The notes under the pieces: generated by a model
Database searches by the model: none
Seen by the model: only the letters and a program-made list of their open reading frames with translations
What the model was told of the DNA's origin: nothing
Part shown: one piece after another, positions 1 through 9,187 of the stretch
Layout: each line of letters starts with the position of its first letter
How positions within the stretch are numbered: position 1 is the stretch's first letter
NCBI GenBank assembly: GCA_031655335.1
Contig: CP134226.1
Coordinates: 186,001 to 250,000, forward strand
Direction of reading: 5' to 3'
Source: Thalassospiraceae bacterium LMO-SO8
GTDB lineage: Bacteria > Pseudomonadota > Alphaproteobacteria > Rhodospirillales > Casp-alpha2
DNA: 64,000 bases
Program-made: the position numbers and the translations under genes

Positions 1-758
1 TGACGTGCTGCCCGCCCGCCCCCGAGGCGCGGTAGGTGTCGATGCGCAGGTCCTTGTCCTCGATCACCACTTCGATGGTGTCGTCGACCACCGGATAGAC
101 CCAGGCCGAGGAAAAGCTGGTGTGGCGGCGCGCACTTGAATCGTAGGGCGAGATGCGGACCAGCCGGTGCACGCCGCTTTCGGTCTTGAGCCAGCCATAG
201 GCGTTATGGCCGGAAATCTTCAAGGTCGCCGATTTGATGCCGGCCTCTTCGCCCGGGCTTTCTTCCAGCCATTCGACCTTGTAGCCATGGGCCTCGGCCC
301 AGCGCGCGTACATGCGCAGCAGCATTTCCGCCCAGTCCTGGGCCTCCGTGCCGCCGGCCCCGGCGTGGACTTCGAGATAGGCGTCGTTGGCGTCGGCCTC
401 GCCGGACAGCAAGGTTTCCAGTTCCGCCGCGTCGGCCCGCACCTTGAGCGCCGTCAACGCCGCCTCGGCCTCGGCGACGACGGCATCATCGCCCTCGGCC
501 TCGCCCAGTTCGATCAGGTCAACGTTGTCGGCAAGTTCGCGCTGAACCACGTCGATGGATTTGATTCCGGCTTCCAGACGGTTGCGCTCGCGCATCAGGG
601 CCTGGGCTTTTTCCGGCTTGTTCCACAGGTCGGGGTTTTCCGCCTGGGCGTTCAGTTCCTGAAGTTTGAGAACGGCATCATCGTAGTCAAAGATGCCTCC
701 TCAGCAGTTCCAACGACTGCTCGATGTCCTGAACGATGCTGGTGATTTCGGCGCGCAT
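1..758 (-). CDS. prfB: Peptide chain release factor 2 (partial; programmed frameshift)
   Basis: RF2 ends translation at UGA and UAA codons in the ribosome. The gene runs off the left edge just after the catalytic GGQ motif (SGAGGQHV), so the C-terminal third is missing. The anticodon-mimic region reads [17 protein letters not shown], so the SPF tripeptide is SPY here. A short first frame ([23 protein letters not shown], start at 758, stop at 687-689) must shift +1 at CTT-TGA-C to continue as [15 protein letters not shown]. It lies 88 bp downstream of the penicillin-binding protein gene on the same strand, so the two may be cotranscribed. Identity is very secure; the product needs the frameshift to be full length. 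Confidence 0.96.
686..701 (-). other. Programmed +1 frameshift site of prfB
   Basis: Read on the minus strand the site is AGGAGGCATCTTTGAC. It has an internal Shine-Dalgarno-like AGGAGG, then the slippery CTT followed by an in-frame TGA and C. This is the classic RF2 autoregulatory site: low RF2 lets the ribosome pause at UGA and slip +1. The downstream frame continues directly into conserved RF2 sequence. Confidence 0.95.
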
Positions 759-846
759 GGCGGGGGTCCGTGGATTCCTTATGGTGGATCGGCAGGGGGT
801 TGTAGCGGACGCGGGCCGCCGGATCAATATGGGCGCGCGGCCACGG

Positions 847-3309
847 TCAGTACAGCCCGCCGGTGCCGCCGAAGGGTTGCTGGGTGGCGTCACCGTTCCC
901 CGACATGTCCTGGCCGGCGGAAATGATTTCCGTGTCCTCTTTCGGCACGGTGCCGGGCTTGAAGCTTTCCCAGATCACGTCCTCGGTCTGGCCGATCAGG
1001 GCCGGCAAGCCGGTCTGCGCGTCGACGCGGACCAGGCGGATGCCGGGCGGAATTCGGAACGGGATCGCGGGCGTGTTCTTGAGCGCCTGCTTCATGAACT
1101 GGGCGAAGATGGGTGCCGCCACGGACGAGCCCGTTTCCCGCCGCCCCAAGGTTTCCGGGCTGTCGTAGCCGACGAACACGCCGACCGTCAGGTCGGGCGA
1201 GAATCCCATGAACCAGGCGTCGCGGTTCTTGTTGGTGGTGCCGGTCTTGCCGGCCAGGGTCTTCTTGACCTCCTGGCCGATGCGCGCCCCGGTGCCGCGC
1301 TTAACCACGCCTTCCAGCATGGACACCATCTGGTAGGCGCTGGCCGGGTCGGCGACCTGTTCGCGGATGTCGGGCACGTCGGGCACCTGTTCGCCGCCGG
1401 TCCAGGCCCCCGTGCGGCACTGCGGGCAGGGCCGCTCGTCGTGGCGGAACACGGTGCGGCCCTTGCGGTCCTGGATGCGGTCGATCAGGGTCGGTTCGAT
1501 CCGCCTGCCGCCGTTGACCAACATGGCATAGGCGGTGGTCAGGCGCAAAAGCGTCGTCTCCCCAGCGCCCAGGGCCATGGACAGGGCCCGCGGCAGGTGA
1601 TCGACGATGCCGAAGGCTTCGACATACTTGCAGACCTGTTCCATGCCGATGGTCTGGGCCAGGCGCACGGTCATCAGGTTGCGCGATTTTTCGATTCCCA
1701 GGCGCATGGTCGACGGCCCGTAGAACTTGTTGGTGTAGTTGCCGGGCCGCCATTTCGGCAGACCGGGGCCCTGATCGACCACAAAGGGCGCGTCGAGGAT
1801 GCGCGTCGACGGCGTGTACCCTGCGTCCAGTCCGGCCAGATAGACGAAGGGCTTCACCGCCGAGCCGGGCTGCCGCCAGGCCTGGGTCACCCGGTTGAAC
1901 TGATTGATCTGGAACGAATAGCCCCCGACCATGGCAAGCACGCGGCCGGTGTGCGGGTCCATGGCGACGATGCCGCCCTGAACCTCGGGCAACTGGCGCA
2001 ACGCATATGTCCCCTCGGGCAGCGATTTGCCGTCCTCGTCCTCGGTCTCCGGGCTGACGGCGATGATGTCGCCCGGCACCACGACGTCCGCCGGCCGCTT
2101 GGGCCGGGGCGCCCAGGTGTCCTCGTCGATCCGCCGGCGGGCCCAGGACATCAGCGCCATGGGCAGACGCCCGGCCGTGCCGTCGACCAGGCCCAGATGG
2201 GCGGCTTCGCCGTCGACGGCGGTGACGATGGCGATCTTATGGTGTTCCAGACCCTTGGGCGCCTTGTAGGCGGTCAGGATCGAGCGCCACTCCGGCGCGC
2301 CGGAAAAGCTGACCCCGTCGGGCACCCGGGCCAGCGGCCCACGCCAGGCGCGCACCCGGCGGTCGAAGCTTTCCAGGCCGTCGCGCAGCGCCTTTTCGGC
2401 GATCTGCTGCAGGCGTGGATCCAGGGTCGTGCGCACGGACAGACCGCCGTTGTAAAGCTGGTCCTCGCCGTATTGATCGAGAAGCTCGCGGCGCACTTCC
2501 TCGGCGAAATAGTCGGCCTCGACGAATTCCGTGTCGATGCGCTGGCTGACGCGCAGCGGCTCGGTCCAGGCGCGCTTGGCCTCTTCATCGGTGATCAGGT
2601 GATCTTCGAGCATGCGGTTGACGACCCAGTCGCGGCGCGCCTGCGCCGCCTGAAGCTGGCGGATGGGGTGATAGTTGTTGGGCGCCTTCGGCAGGGCAGC
2701 CAGATAGGCGGCCTCGGCCACGGTCAGCTCGTCCATGGACTTGTTGAAATAGTTGAGCGCCGCCGCCGCGACCCCGTAGGAGCCCAGGCCCAGATAGATC
2801 TCGTTCAGGTACAGTTCGAGAATCCGGTCCTTGGAGAACGCGCGCTCGATGCGGAAGGCGAGGATCGCTTCCTTGATCTTGCGCTCAATCGAGACCTCGT
2901 TGGTCAGAAGGAAGTTCTTGGCGACCTGCTGGGTGATGGTCGAGGCCCCCTGAGGCCGGCGGTCCGAGCCGATGTTCTTCAGGTTGCGCAGCGCCGCCGC
3001 GATGACCCCCGGAATATCGATGCCCGGATGTTCGTAGAACGTCTTGTCCTCGGCCGACAGGAAGGCCTTGATGACCCGCTTGGGGATCGCCTCGATCGGC
3101 ACGAACACGCGCTTTTGCCGGGCGAATTCCGCCAGCAGGCGCCCGTCGCCCGCATGCACGCGGGTCATCACCGGCGGCTCGTAATTGGCAAGCTGGCGAT
3201 AGTCGGGCAGGTCCTGACCGTAAATGTACAGCACGTAGAGCAGCCCCGCCCCGCCGACCACGGCACCGATGACGATCAATCCGACAATCGAGGACAACAG
3301 GCGGAACAT
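847..3309 (-). CDS. mrcA: Class A penicillin-binding protein 1A
   Basis: Bifunctional peptidoglycan glycosyltransferase and transpeptidase of 820 residues, anchored in the inner membrane by one N-terminal segment (about residues 3-30). The glycosyltransferase domain shows EDKTFYEHPGID and GASTITQQVAKN. The transpeptidase domain shows the SxxK serine in GSAVKPFVYL, SRN in KSRNLMTV and the KTG triad in AGKTGTTNK. Length and motif order match PBP1A rather than PBP1B or 1C. It lies between the amidase gene upstream (118 bp) and prfB downstream (88 bp), all on the minus strand, which suggests a cell-wall operon running into prfB. All catalytic motifs are intact. Confidence 0.95.
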   Translation of the reverse strand: MFRLLSSIVGLIVIGAVVGGAGLLYVLYIYGQDLPDYRQLANYEPPVMTRVHAGDGRLLAEFARQKRVFVPIEAIPKRVIKAFLSAEDKTFYEHPGIDIPGVIAAALRNLKNIGSDRRPQGASTITQQVAKNFLLTNEVSIERKIKEAILAFRIERAFSKDRILELYLNEIYLGLGSYGVAAAALNYFNKSMDELTVAEAAYLAALPKAPNNYHPIRQLQAAQARRDWVVNRMLEDHLITDEEAKRAWTEPLRVSQRIDTEFVEADYFAEEVRRELLDQYGEDQLYNGGLSVRTTLDPRLQQIAEKALRDGLESFDRRVRAWRGPLARVPDGVSFSGAPEWRSILTAYKAPKGLEHHKIAIVTAVDGEAAHLGLVDGTAGRLPMALMSWARRRIDEDTWAPRPKRPADVVVPGDIIAVSPETEDEDGKSLPEGTYALRQLPEVQGGIVAMDPHTGRVLAMVGGYSFQINQFNRVTQAWRQPGSAVKPFVYLAGLDAGYTPSTRILDAPFVVDQGPGLPKWRPGNYTNKFYGPSTMRLGIEKSRNLMTVRLAQTIGMEQVCKYVEAFGIVDHLPRALSMALGAGETTLLRLTTAYAMLVNGGRRIEPTLIDRIQDRKGRTVFRHDERPCPQCRTGAWTGGEQVPDVPDIREQVADPASAYQMVSMLEGVVKRGTGARIGQEVKKTLAGKTGTTNKNRDAWFMGFSPDLTVGVFVGYDSPETLGRRETGSSVAAPIFAQFMKQALKNTPAIPFRIPPGIRLVRVDAQTGLPALIGQTEDVIWESFKPGTVPKEDTEIISAGQDMSGNGDATQQPFGGTGGLY

Positions 3310-3427
3310 GCTAACGCTGTACTTTCGTTTTGCCCGGCAATCGCCCGGGAAGCCGCCCCCGGATGGGGCGGGCGGGCCGGTTCATTGCATATTTCCAGGG
3401 GTTTATGAACAAATTATGGCGCCACGG

Positions 3428-4816
3428 CTAGGGCTGGCGAATCTTGGCCTGCTCAACAGCGCCGAAATATCGGTCGATGGCGTCGACGATCGCAGACGCC
3501 AACTGCCGACGGTAGGACTTGCTGGTCAGGCGGCGTTCGTCGTCGCGGTTCGACAGGAACCCGGTTTCCAGCAGGACCGACGGCAGGTCCGGCGCCTTCA
3601 ACACGGCGAACCCGGCGAAGCGGTGCGGACGGGGCAGGACCTCGGTCTTGTTGCCCAGTTCGCTGACCAGATGGCCGGCGAAGCGCGCCGACTGGTTCAT
3701 GGATTCGCGCTGCGCCAGGTCAATCAGGATGTTGGCGACATCGGCGCTTTCATGGCTCAGGTCCATGCCGGCGATCAGGTCGGCCTTGTTTTCCCGCTCG
3801 GCCAGCTCGGCCGCTTCCTTGTCCGATGCCTTTTCCGACAAGGTATAGACCGAGGGCCCGGACACCTTCGAATTGCGGATGGAATCCGCATGTACGGAAA
3901 TGAAGAGGTCGGCCCCTTTCTTGCGCGCGATGGCGACTCGGTCCCGCAGACGGATGAACACGTCGCGGTCACGGGTCATATCCGCCCGGTAACGGCCCGA
4001 GGCGACCAGTTGCCGGGTGATTTCGCGGCTCAGCGCCAGCACCACATGCTTTTCGTAAATGCCGTGGCGGCTCTGCGCGCCGGGATCGACGCCTCCATGG
4101 CCCGGGTCGATGACCACCATCGGACGATGGGCGGACGGGCGGTCGCCGGGACGGCGCGGCGGCATGGGCAGGTAATTGGCGGCCACGGCTTGGGTCGGGG
4201 CCGGAGAGGCCGACGCCTCGGCCGGGGCGACCAGAGCGGCGGTGCGCCGTGCGACGGATTCCAACCGGCTGGACGCGGCCGCGGCCGGCGGCTTGGCGGC
4301 CCCGCGCGGACGCAGGCCCGCGATCTCGCGGGGCGGCATCGCGACGGAGGCGGCGAAGGCGTCATGGGTGGTGCGCTGGGCGTCGATCACCAGTTTGAAG
4401 GCGCCGCCGCCCGCCCCCGGAGTGACGTAAGCGTCCGCCACCTGAACCGGATGCTGAAATTCGAACACGATGCGCGAATTGCCCGGCCGGAACAGGCCAT
4501 AGCGCAGGCCGTTGAACACGCCCTGTTTGCCCGGCAACGGTCTGGCCGGCAGTTGCCAGCCGACTTCCGGCAGGTCAACCACGACACGGTAGGGATTGAC
4601 CAGGGTGAACAGGCGGAACGCGACCCGGCGGTCCAGGTGCAGGACGAATCGGGCCCCGTCGCCGCTGACCCCGCTTTGCAGGTCCGTGACCACGGCGTCT
4701 GCGGCGCGGACTTGGCCCGCAACCAAGGCGGCAAGACATAACGCACTGAAAACCATGGCATAATGGCGGATTCGCCCGCCGATCCCCATGGCTCGGTGGT
4801 GGGTCCGCGTGCTCAT
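3428..4816 (-). CDS. amiC: N-acetylmuramoyl-L-alanine amidase with AMIN domain
   Basis: Periplasmic zinc amidase that cleaves the amide bond between MurNAc and L-Ala during cell separation. After a signal peptide ending near AGQVRA comes an AMIN targeting domain (VVTDLQSG, then ARFVLHLDRRVAFRLF). A Pro/Ala-rich linker follows, then the Amidase_3 domain with ligands in VIDPGHGG, GIYEKH and FISVHADS and the catalytic Glu in LLETGFLSN. The start at 4816 has GGGGGC just upstream. ATG 4789, which gives a shorter signal peptide, is equally possible. An open frame extends further upstream, but its first residues look non-coding. Likely cotranscribed with mrcA. Confidence 0.92.
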   Translation of the reverse strand: MSTRTHHRAMGIGGRIRHYAMVFSALCLAALVAGQVRAADAVVTDLQSGVSGDGARFVLHLDRRVAFRLFTLVNPYRVVVDLPEVGWQLPARPLPGKQGVFNGLRYGLFRPGNSRIVFEFQHPVQVADAYVTPGAGGGAFKLVIDAQRTTHDAFAASVAMPPREIAGLRPRGAAKPPAAAASSRLESVARRTAALVAPAEASASPAPTQAVAANYLPMPPRRPGDRPSAHRPMVVIDPGHGGVDPGAQSRHGIYEKHVVLALSREITRQLVASGRYRADMTRDRDVFIRLRDRVAIARKKGADLFISVHADSIRNSKVSGPSVYTLSEKASDKEAAELAERENKADLIAGMDLSHESADVANILIDLAQRESMNQSARFAGHLVSELGNKTEVLPRPHRFAGFAVLKAPDLPSVLLETGFLSNRDDERRLTSKSYRRQLASAIVDAIDRYFGAVEQAKIRQP

Positions 4817-5372
4817 GCCCCCGGAGCCGCGACGTCGATGGTTCGGTTCGCTGTCATGCCGTCGGTATTTTACGGTAATCCGTTGATTCCGTCCGCTTTT
4901 TTCTTGCAATTGCGGCGGTCGCAGGGAGCACCCGGAATTCCCGAGCAATCCCAGTCCCCTATCGCCGCGCCGAGCATAAACAGCGTTGTGGAACAGACGG
5001 TCTCTGTCTATGTTAGTAGGCGAAGAATTCCACCGGCCCGCCTCTCCCCGATCGTAGGGGAAACGGGCGAGGAATGGCTCCGTCGTAGCCGGAACCGTCC
5101 GGGCATGGGTCTCCCCCCCTGTCCCAGGCGATGTCGAGGCGATTTTCGCCGGAGCCCACGAGTGTCCGAACGAGGTTTACCTCACCAAGGAACAATGATG
5201 CTGGCAACGGCCGTGCAGTCTCCGGAAAGAGTTTTGGCGTATTCGCTTGCGAACGCCCGGATGTCTGCGCGCGCGGCCGGCTTAACACCACAGAAATGTG
5301 CCCCGCGGCGGAACGACTTCCTGCCGGAACCGGCGAATGTGCGCGCCGCCGGGCACTGGAGAACACTTTTTT
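4817..5372. promoter_or_regulatory. Divergent intergenic region and long rne leader
   Basis: About 550 bp without a convincing gene separates the amidase from rne. On the plus strand TTGTGG (4986-4991), a 17-bp spacer and TATGTT (5009-5014) form a weak sigma70-like promoter. It would give an rne leader of roughly 350 nt. Long structured 5' leaders used for RNase E feedback are known in enterobacteria; whether this one acts that way is inference. Short open frames here have atypical composition and were not called. Confidence 0.4.
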
Positions 5373-7955
5373 ATGCCAACCACGAGAATGCTCATCGATG
5401 CGTCGCATCCGGAAGAGACCCGGGTCGTGATCGCAAACGGCAGCCGCCTGGAAGAATTTGACGTCGAGTCAGAGTCACGGAAGCAGCTTAAGGGAAATAT
5501 TTATCTGGCCAAGGTGACGCGGGTTGAACCCTCGTTGCAGGCGTGCTTCGTCGATTATGGCGGAAACCGTCACGGTTTCCTGGCCTTCAGCGAAATCCAT
5601 CCCGACTACTACCAGATTCCGATCGCCGACCGGGAAGCCCTGGTCGCCGAGCACCAGGAACAGGAAGCCAAGGCGCACGAGGACGGCGACGAGGACGACG
5701 GCGAAGGCGTCGAGGTTCTCGGCGGCGAGGACGAGGAAATCCCCGTCCGCCGGCCGGTCAACCTGCGCCGACAGTACAAAATCCAGGAAGTCGTCAAACG
5801 GCGCCAGATTTTGCTGGTCCAGGTCGTCAAGGAAGAACGCGGCAACAAGGGTGCTGCGCTGACCACCTATCTGTCGCTGGCCGGGCGCTATTGCGTGCTG
5901 ATGCCGAACACGGCGCGCGGCGGCGGTATTTCGCGCAAAATCGCGCAATCGGGTGACCGCAAGAAACTCAAGCAGATCCTCGGCGAACTGGACATCCCCC
6001 AGGGCATGGCGGTCATCGTGCGCACGGCGGGATCGAAGCGGACCAAGGCGGAAATCCGCCGCGATTACGACTATCTGTTGCGCCTGTGGGGCGAGGTTCG
6101 GGAAAAAACCCTGAAGTCCATCGCCCCGGCCCTGGTGCACGAGGAAAGCGACATCGTCAAACGCGCGATCCGCGATCTCTACACCAAGGACATCGACGAA
6201 ATCATCGTCCAGGGCAACGAAGCTTATCGCGCGGCCAAGGACTTCATGAAGCTGCTGATTCCCAGCCACGCGAAAAAGGTCCAGCCCCACGAAGACGGCT
6301 CGATCCCGCTGTTCCAGCAGTTCCAGGTCGAAAGCCAGATGGACGCCATGCACGAGCCGGAGGTTCAGCTTCGCTCGGGCGGTTACATCGTCATCAATCC
6401 GACGGAAGCCCTGGTCTCCATCGACGTCAACTCGGGCCGCGCGACGAAAGAGCGCAACATCGAGGAAACGGCGCTCAAGACCAACATGGAAGCGGCCGAG
6501 GAAATCGCCCGGCAATTGCGCCTGCGCGACCTTGCCGGCCTGATCGTCATCGACTTCATCGACATGGAAGTCAGCCGCAACCAGGCCAAGGTCGAACGCT
6601 GCCTGAAGGACGCCATGCGCAATGACCGCGCGCGCATCCAGATCGGCCGCATCAGCCCCTTCGGCCTGCTCGAACTGTCACGCCAGCGTCTGCGCCCGGC
6701 ACTCCATGAAACCAGCTTCGAGCCCTGCGCCCACTGCGGCGGATCGGGCATCCGCCGGTCGACGGAATCGACGGCGTTGCAGATGCTTCGCGTGCTTGGC
6801 GAGGAAGGGCAGAAGGGCCGCTCCTCGCAACTGACCCTGATCACGCCGACGGCGGTGGCGCTTTATCTGTTCAACAACAAGCGCCATGCCATCAACGACA
6901 TGGAGCAACGCTTCAACCTGACCATCCGCATCGAAGCCGACGACACCCTGATCCCGCCCGACCACCGGCTTGAGCGGGTCAAATCCGACGGTGGCGTGGA
7001 AACCGTGACGAAAGCCCCCGCCGCGGCGACGCCGGCGGCGGCGACGGCGGCAGCGACAACCGTCGATGGCGACAGCGACGGCGAGAAGTCCGAGGAAGAA
7101 GGCGGCCGGCGGCGGCGGCGGCGCTCACGGCGGCGCAAACGCGGCGGCGAGGGCGATGCCCACGACACGCAGGAGACGCGGACGGACAACGATGCCAACG
7201 AGCCCGCCGAAGGCGGCGAGGAAACCGACGCCGATGGCGACGGCGAGCCGCGCGAGACGCGGGAAGGCACGGGCGAGCAGTCGGAAGACGGCGCGCCCAA
7301 GCGGCGCCGGCGCGGACGCCGTGGCGGACGCCGGCGGCGGCGGCCGGAAGAGGGCCGTTCGGAAGATGGCCAGACCGAGATCGCGGCGGACGCCGGTGGC
7401 GAACCCCAGGCCGATGATGCGGTCTCGGATGCGCCCACACCCGACGCCCCTGCATCAGATGCTCCGGCTGCCGACGTCGATGCCCCGGCGATAAGCGCCG
7501 AGACCGGCGGCGCACCGGCGGCGGAAGCCGCCGGCGCCGAGGCAAGCGAAACGCCTCCCGAGGTTGCGGAAAAGCCGAAGCGGACCCGTGCACGGCGCGC
7601 CCCGAAAGCGGCCGAAGACGGCGACGGCGAGGACAAACCCGCCAAACCGCGCCGACGGCGGACCGCCAAGAAGGCCGCGGACACGGCCGCCGAACCGCAG
7701 GCCGCCGACGGGGCAGCCCCGGCAACCGAAGCGGTTGCGGAACAGTCCGCCCCCGAAGCCCCCTCACCCGAAGCCGCACCGGCCCCCGCGCCGGAACCGG
7801 CACCGCAGCCCGAACCTGAACCGGCGATGGCGGTGGCGCCCCCCGAACCGGCCGAGCCGGAAACGGACAGTGCCAAGACCGTGGTGATCGAAGTCGGCGC
7901 CGACACGGAAACCGCCAACGCCCGTCGCGGCTGGTGGAACCGGCTGGTCGACTAG
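5373..7955 (+). CDS. rne: Ribonuclease E
   Basis: Essential endoribonuclease of about 860 residues that starts mRNA decay and processes rRNA and tRNA. The N-terminal catalytic half has an S1 domain from about residue 35, interrupted by an acidic insert (around residues 90-125). The two metal-binding aspartates lie in VSIDVNSGR and VIDFIDM, and the Zn-link cysteines in CAHCGGSG. The C-terminal third is low complexity: Arg-rich blocks alternate with acidic and Ala/Pro-rich stretches, as in alphaproteobacterial degradosome scaffolds. ATG 5373 (MPTTRMLIDAS) is chosen because it starts the conserved region and follows TGGAGAAC. ATG 5388 is an alternative. Confidence 0.96.
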   Translation: MPTTRMLIDASHPEETRVVIANGSRLEEFDVESESRKQLKGNIYLAKVTRVEPSLQACFVDYGGNRHGFLAFSEIHPDYYQIPIADREALVAEHQEQEAKAHEDGDEDDGEGVEVLGGEDEEIPVRRPVNLRRQYKIQEVVKRRQILLVQVVKEERGNKGAALTTYLSLAGRYCVLMPNTARGGGISRKIAQSGDRKKLKQILGELDIPQGMAVIVRTAGSKRTKAEIRRDYDYLLRLWGEVREKTLKSIAPALVHEESDIVKRAIRDLYTKDIDEIIVQGNEAYRAAKDFMKLLIPSHAKKVQPHEDGSIPLFQQFQVESQMDAMHEPEVQLRSGGYIVINPTEALVSIDVNSGRATKERNIEETALKTNMEAAEEIARQLRLRDLAGLIVIDFIDMEVSRNQAKVERCLKDAMRNDRARIQIGRISPFGLLELSRQRLRPALHETSFEPCAHCGGSGIRRSTESTALQMLRVLGEEGQKGRSSQLTLITPTAVALYLFNNKRHAINDMEQRFNLTIRIEADDTLIPPDHRLERVKSDGGVETVTKAPAAATPAAATAAATTVDGDSDGEKSEEEGGRRRRRRSRRRKRGGEGDAHDTQETRTDNDANEPAEGGEETDADGDGEPRETREGTGEQSEDGAPKRRRRGRRGGRRRRRPEEGRSEDGQTEIAADAGGEPQADDAVSDAPTPDAPASDAPAADVDAPAISAETGGAPAAEAAGAEASETPPEVAEKPKRTRARRAPKAAEDGDGEDKPAKPRRRRTAKKAADTAAEPQAADGAAPATEAVAEQSAPEAPSPEAAPAPAPEPAPQPEPEPAMAVAPPEPAEPETDSAKTVVIEVGADTETANARRGWWNRLVD

Positions 7956-7975
7956 GCCTGAAGGGCAAGTGACGT

Positions 7976-8014
7976 AAAAAAACGCCGGCGGGTGCCTTAC
8001 CCGCCGGCGTTTTT
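7976..8014. terminator. Bidirectional intrinsic terminator
   Basis: AAAAACGCCGGCGGGT, a GCCTT loop and ACCCGCCGGCGTTTTT form a perfect 16-bp stem flanked by A and T runs. It sits between the convergent ends of rne and the aminotransferase gene, so it can serve both strands. Confidence 0.93.
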
Positions 8015-8016
8015 CG

Positions 8017-9165
8017 TTAGCGTTTCCAGTTCACAAGGCGGTCGGCGGCCTGCGACACCTCGTCTTCGCCGCCGGCGAAGGAAAACCGCACGAAATGGTC
8101 GCCCCTGGTCGGATCGAAATCGACCCCCGGGGTCGCCGCGACGCCGATCTCGGCCAGCATGCGGCGGCAGAATTCGGTGGAATCGTTGGTCAAGTCCGAG
8201 ACATCGGCATAGATGTAGAACGCCCCCTCGGCCGGGGCCAAACGCGTAAACCCGGCCTTGGGCAGCTTGTCCAGCAACAGGGCCCGGTTGCGGGCATAAT
8301 GGCGGACGTTGGCTTCCAGTTCCTCGGTGCAGTCGAAGGCCGCCATGCCCGCGTGTTGGGAAATGCCGGGCGGCGAGATGAACAGGTTCTGCGCCAGGCA
8401 TTCGATGGCCCGATGCAGGTCCTTGGGCACGACCATCCAGCCCAGCCGCCAGCCGGTCATGGAATAGTATTTCGAGAAGCTGTTGATGACCACGGCGTCC
8501 CGCGTATGGGACAGCGCCGTCACGCCCGGCGCGCCATAAGTGATGCCGTGATAAATCTCATCGGAAATCAGACGAATGCCGCGTTCCCGGCAATGATCGA
8601 CCAGTGCCTTGAACTCCGTCGGGGCGATCATGGTGCCCGCCGGGTTCGACGGGCTGGCGACGATGAGGCCGTCGGGGTCGCGGTCGAGGGCGCGCAGCCG
8701 CGCCACCGTCGGCTGGAAATTGTCTTCGAGGGTCGTCGGCAGGTCGATCACCTCGACCCCCAGGCCGGTCAGGATATTGCGGTACGCCGGGTATCCCGGC
8801 GACGCCAGGGCGACCCGGTCACCGGGGTCGAAGGCGGCCATGAAGGACAGCACGAACCCGCCGGACGATCCGGTCGTCACCACCACGTCCTCGGCATCCA
8901 CGGCGACGCCATAGGCCCGGCCGTAATGGCGGGCGATGGCTTCGCGCAATCCCCAAACACCAAGTGCGTTGGTATAGCCGATGCGCTCTTGGTCGAGGGC
9001 TTGGCGGGCCGCTTCGATCACCTTGGAAGGAGCACTGGTGCCAGGCTGACCGACCTCCAGGTGAAGAACCTTTTCACCGGCGCGTTCACGTTCCTCGGCG
9101 GCGCGCATGACGTCCATGACGATGAACGGCGGCACTTGGCCGCGATTGGATGATTTCAACGCCAT
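8017..9165 (-). CDS. Class I/II pyridoxal-phosphate aminotransferase
   Basis: A 382-residue fold-type I PLP enzyme of the aspartate/aromatic aminotransferase superfamily. The lysine that binds PLP lies in NSFSKYYSMTGWRLGW, the PLP-phosphate region in TTGSSGGF, the Asp/Tyr pair in ISDEIYHG, and the terminal substrate Arg in HFVRFSFA. ATG 9165 (MALKSSNRG) is used because conserved sequence begins there; upstream in-frame sequence is Arg/Ser-rich noise. It starts 23 bp after the gamma-glutamyltransferase-like gene on the same strand, so an operon is likely. The substrate cannot be assigned from sequence. Confidence 0.9.
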   Translation of the reverse strand: MALKSSNRGQVPPFIVMDVMRAAEERERAGEKVLHLEVGQPGTSAPSKVIEAARQALDQERIGYTNALGVWGLREAIARHYGRAYGVAVDAEDVVVTTGSSGGFVLSFMAAFDPGDRVALASPGYPAYRNILTGLGVEVIDLPTTLEDNFQPTVARLRALDRDPDGLIVASPSNPAGTMIAPTEFKALVDHCRERGIRLISDEIYHGITYGAPGVTALSHTRDAVVINSFSKYYSMTGWRLGWMVVPKDLHRAIECLAQNLFISPPGISQHAGMAAFDCTEELEANVRHYARNRALLLDKLPKAGFTRLAPAEGAFYIYADVSDLTNDSTEFCRRMLAEIGVAATPGVDFDPTRGDHFVRFSFAGGEDEVSQAADRLVNWKR

Positions 9166-9187
9166 ATGCCTGCGGCCGATCCCCGGC

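Noticed and set aside
736-3408. An 890-residue open frame on the plus strand opposite mrcA.
   Set aside because: It is the antisense shadow of a complete PBP1A gene in GC-rich DNA, with Arg/Gly/His-rich composition and no domain.
4949-5372. Short open frames in the rne leader.
   Set aside because: Arg/Pro-rich, poor start sites and no conserved sequence; more consistent with an untranslated leader.
6863-7918. Ser/Ala-rich minus-strand open frames opposite the rne C-terminus.
   Set aside because: Mirror of the Arg/Glu/Ala low-complexity RNase E tail; no start signal or homology.
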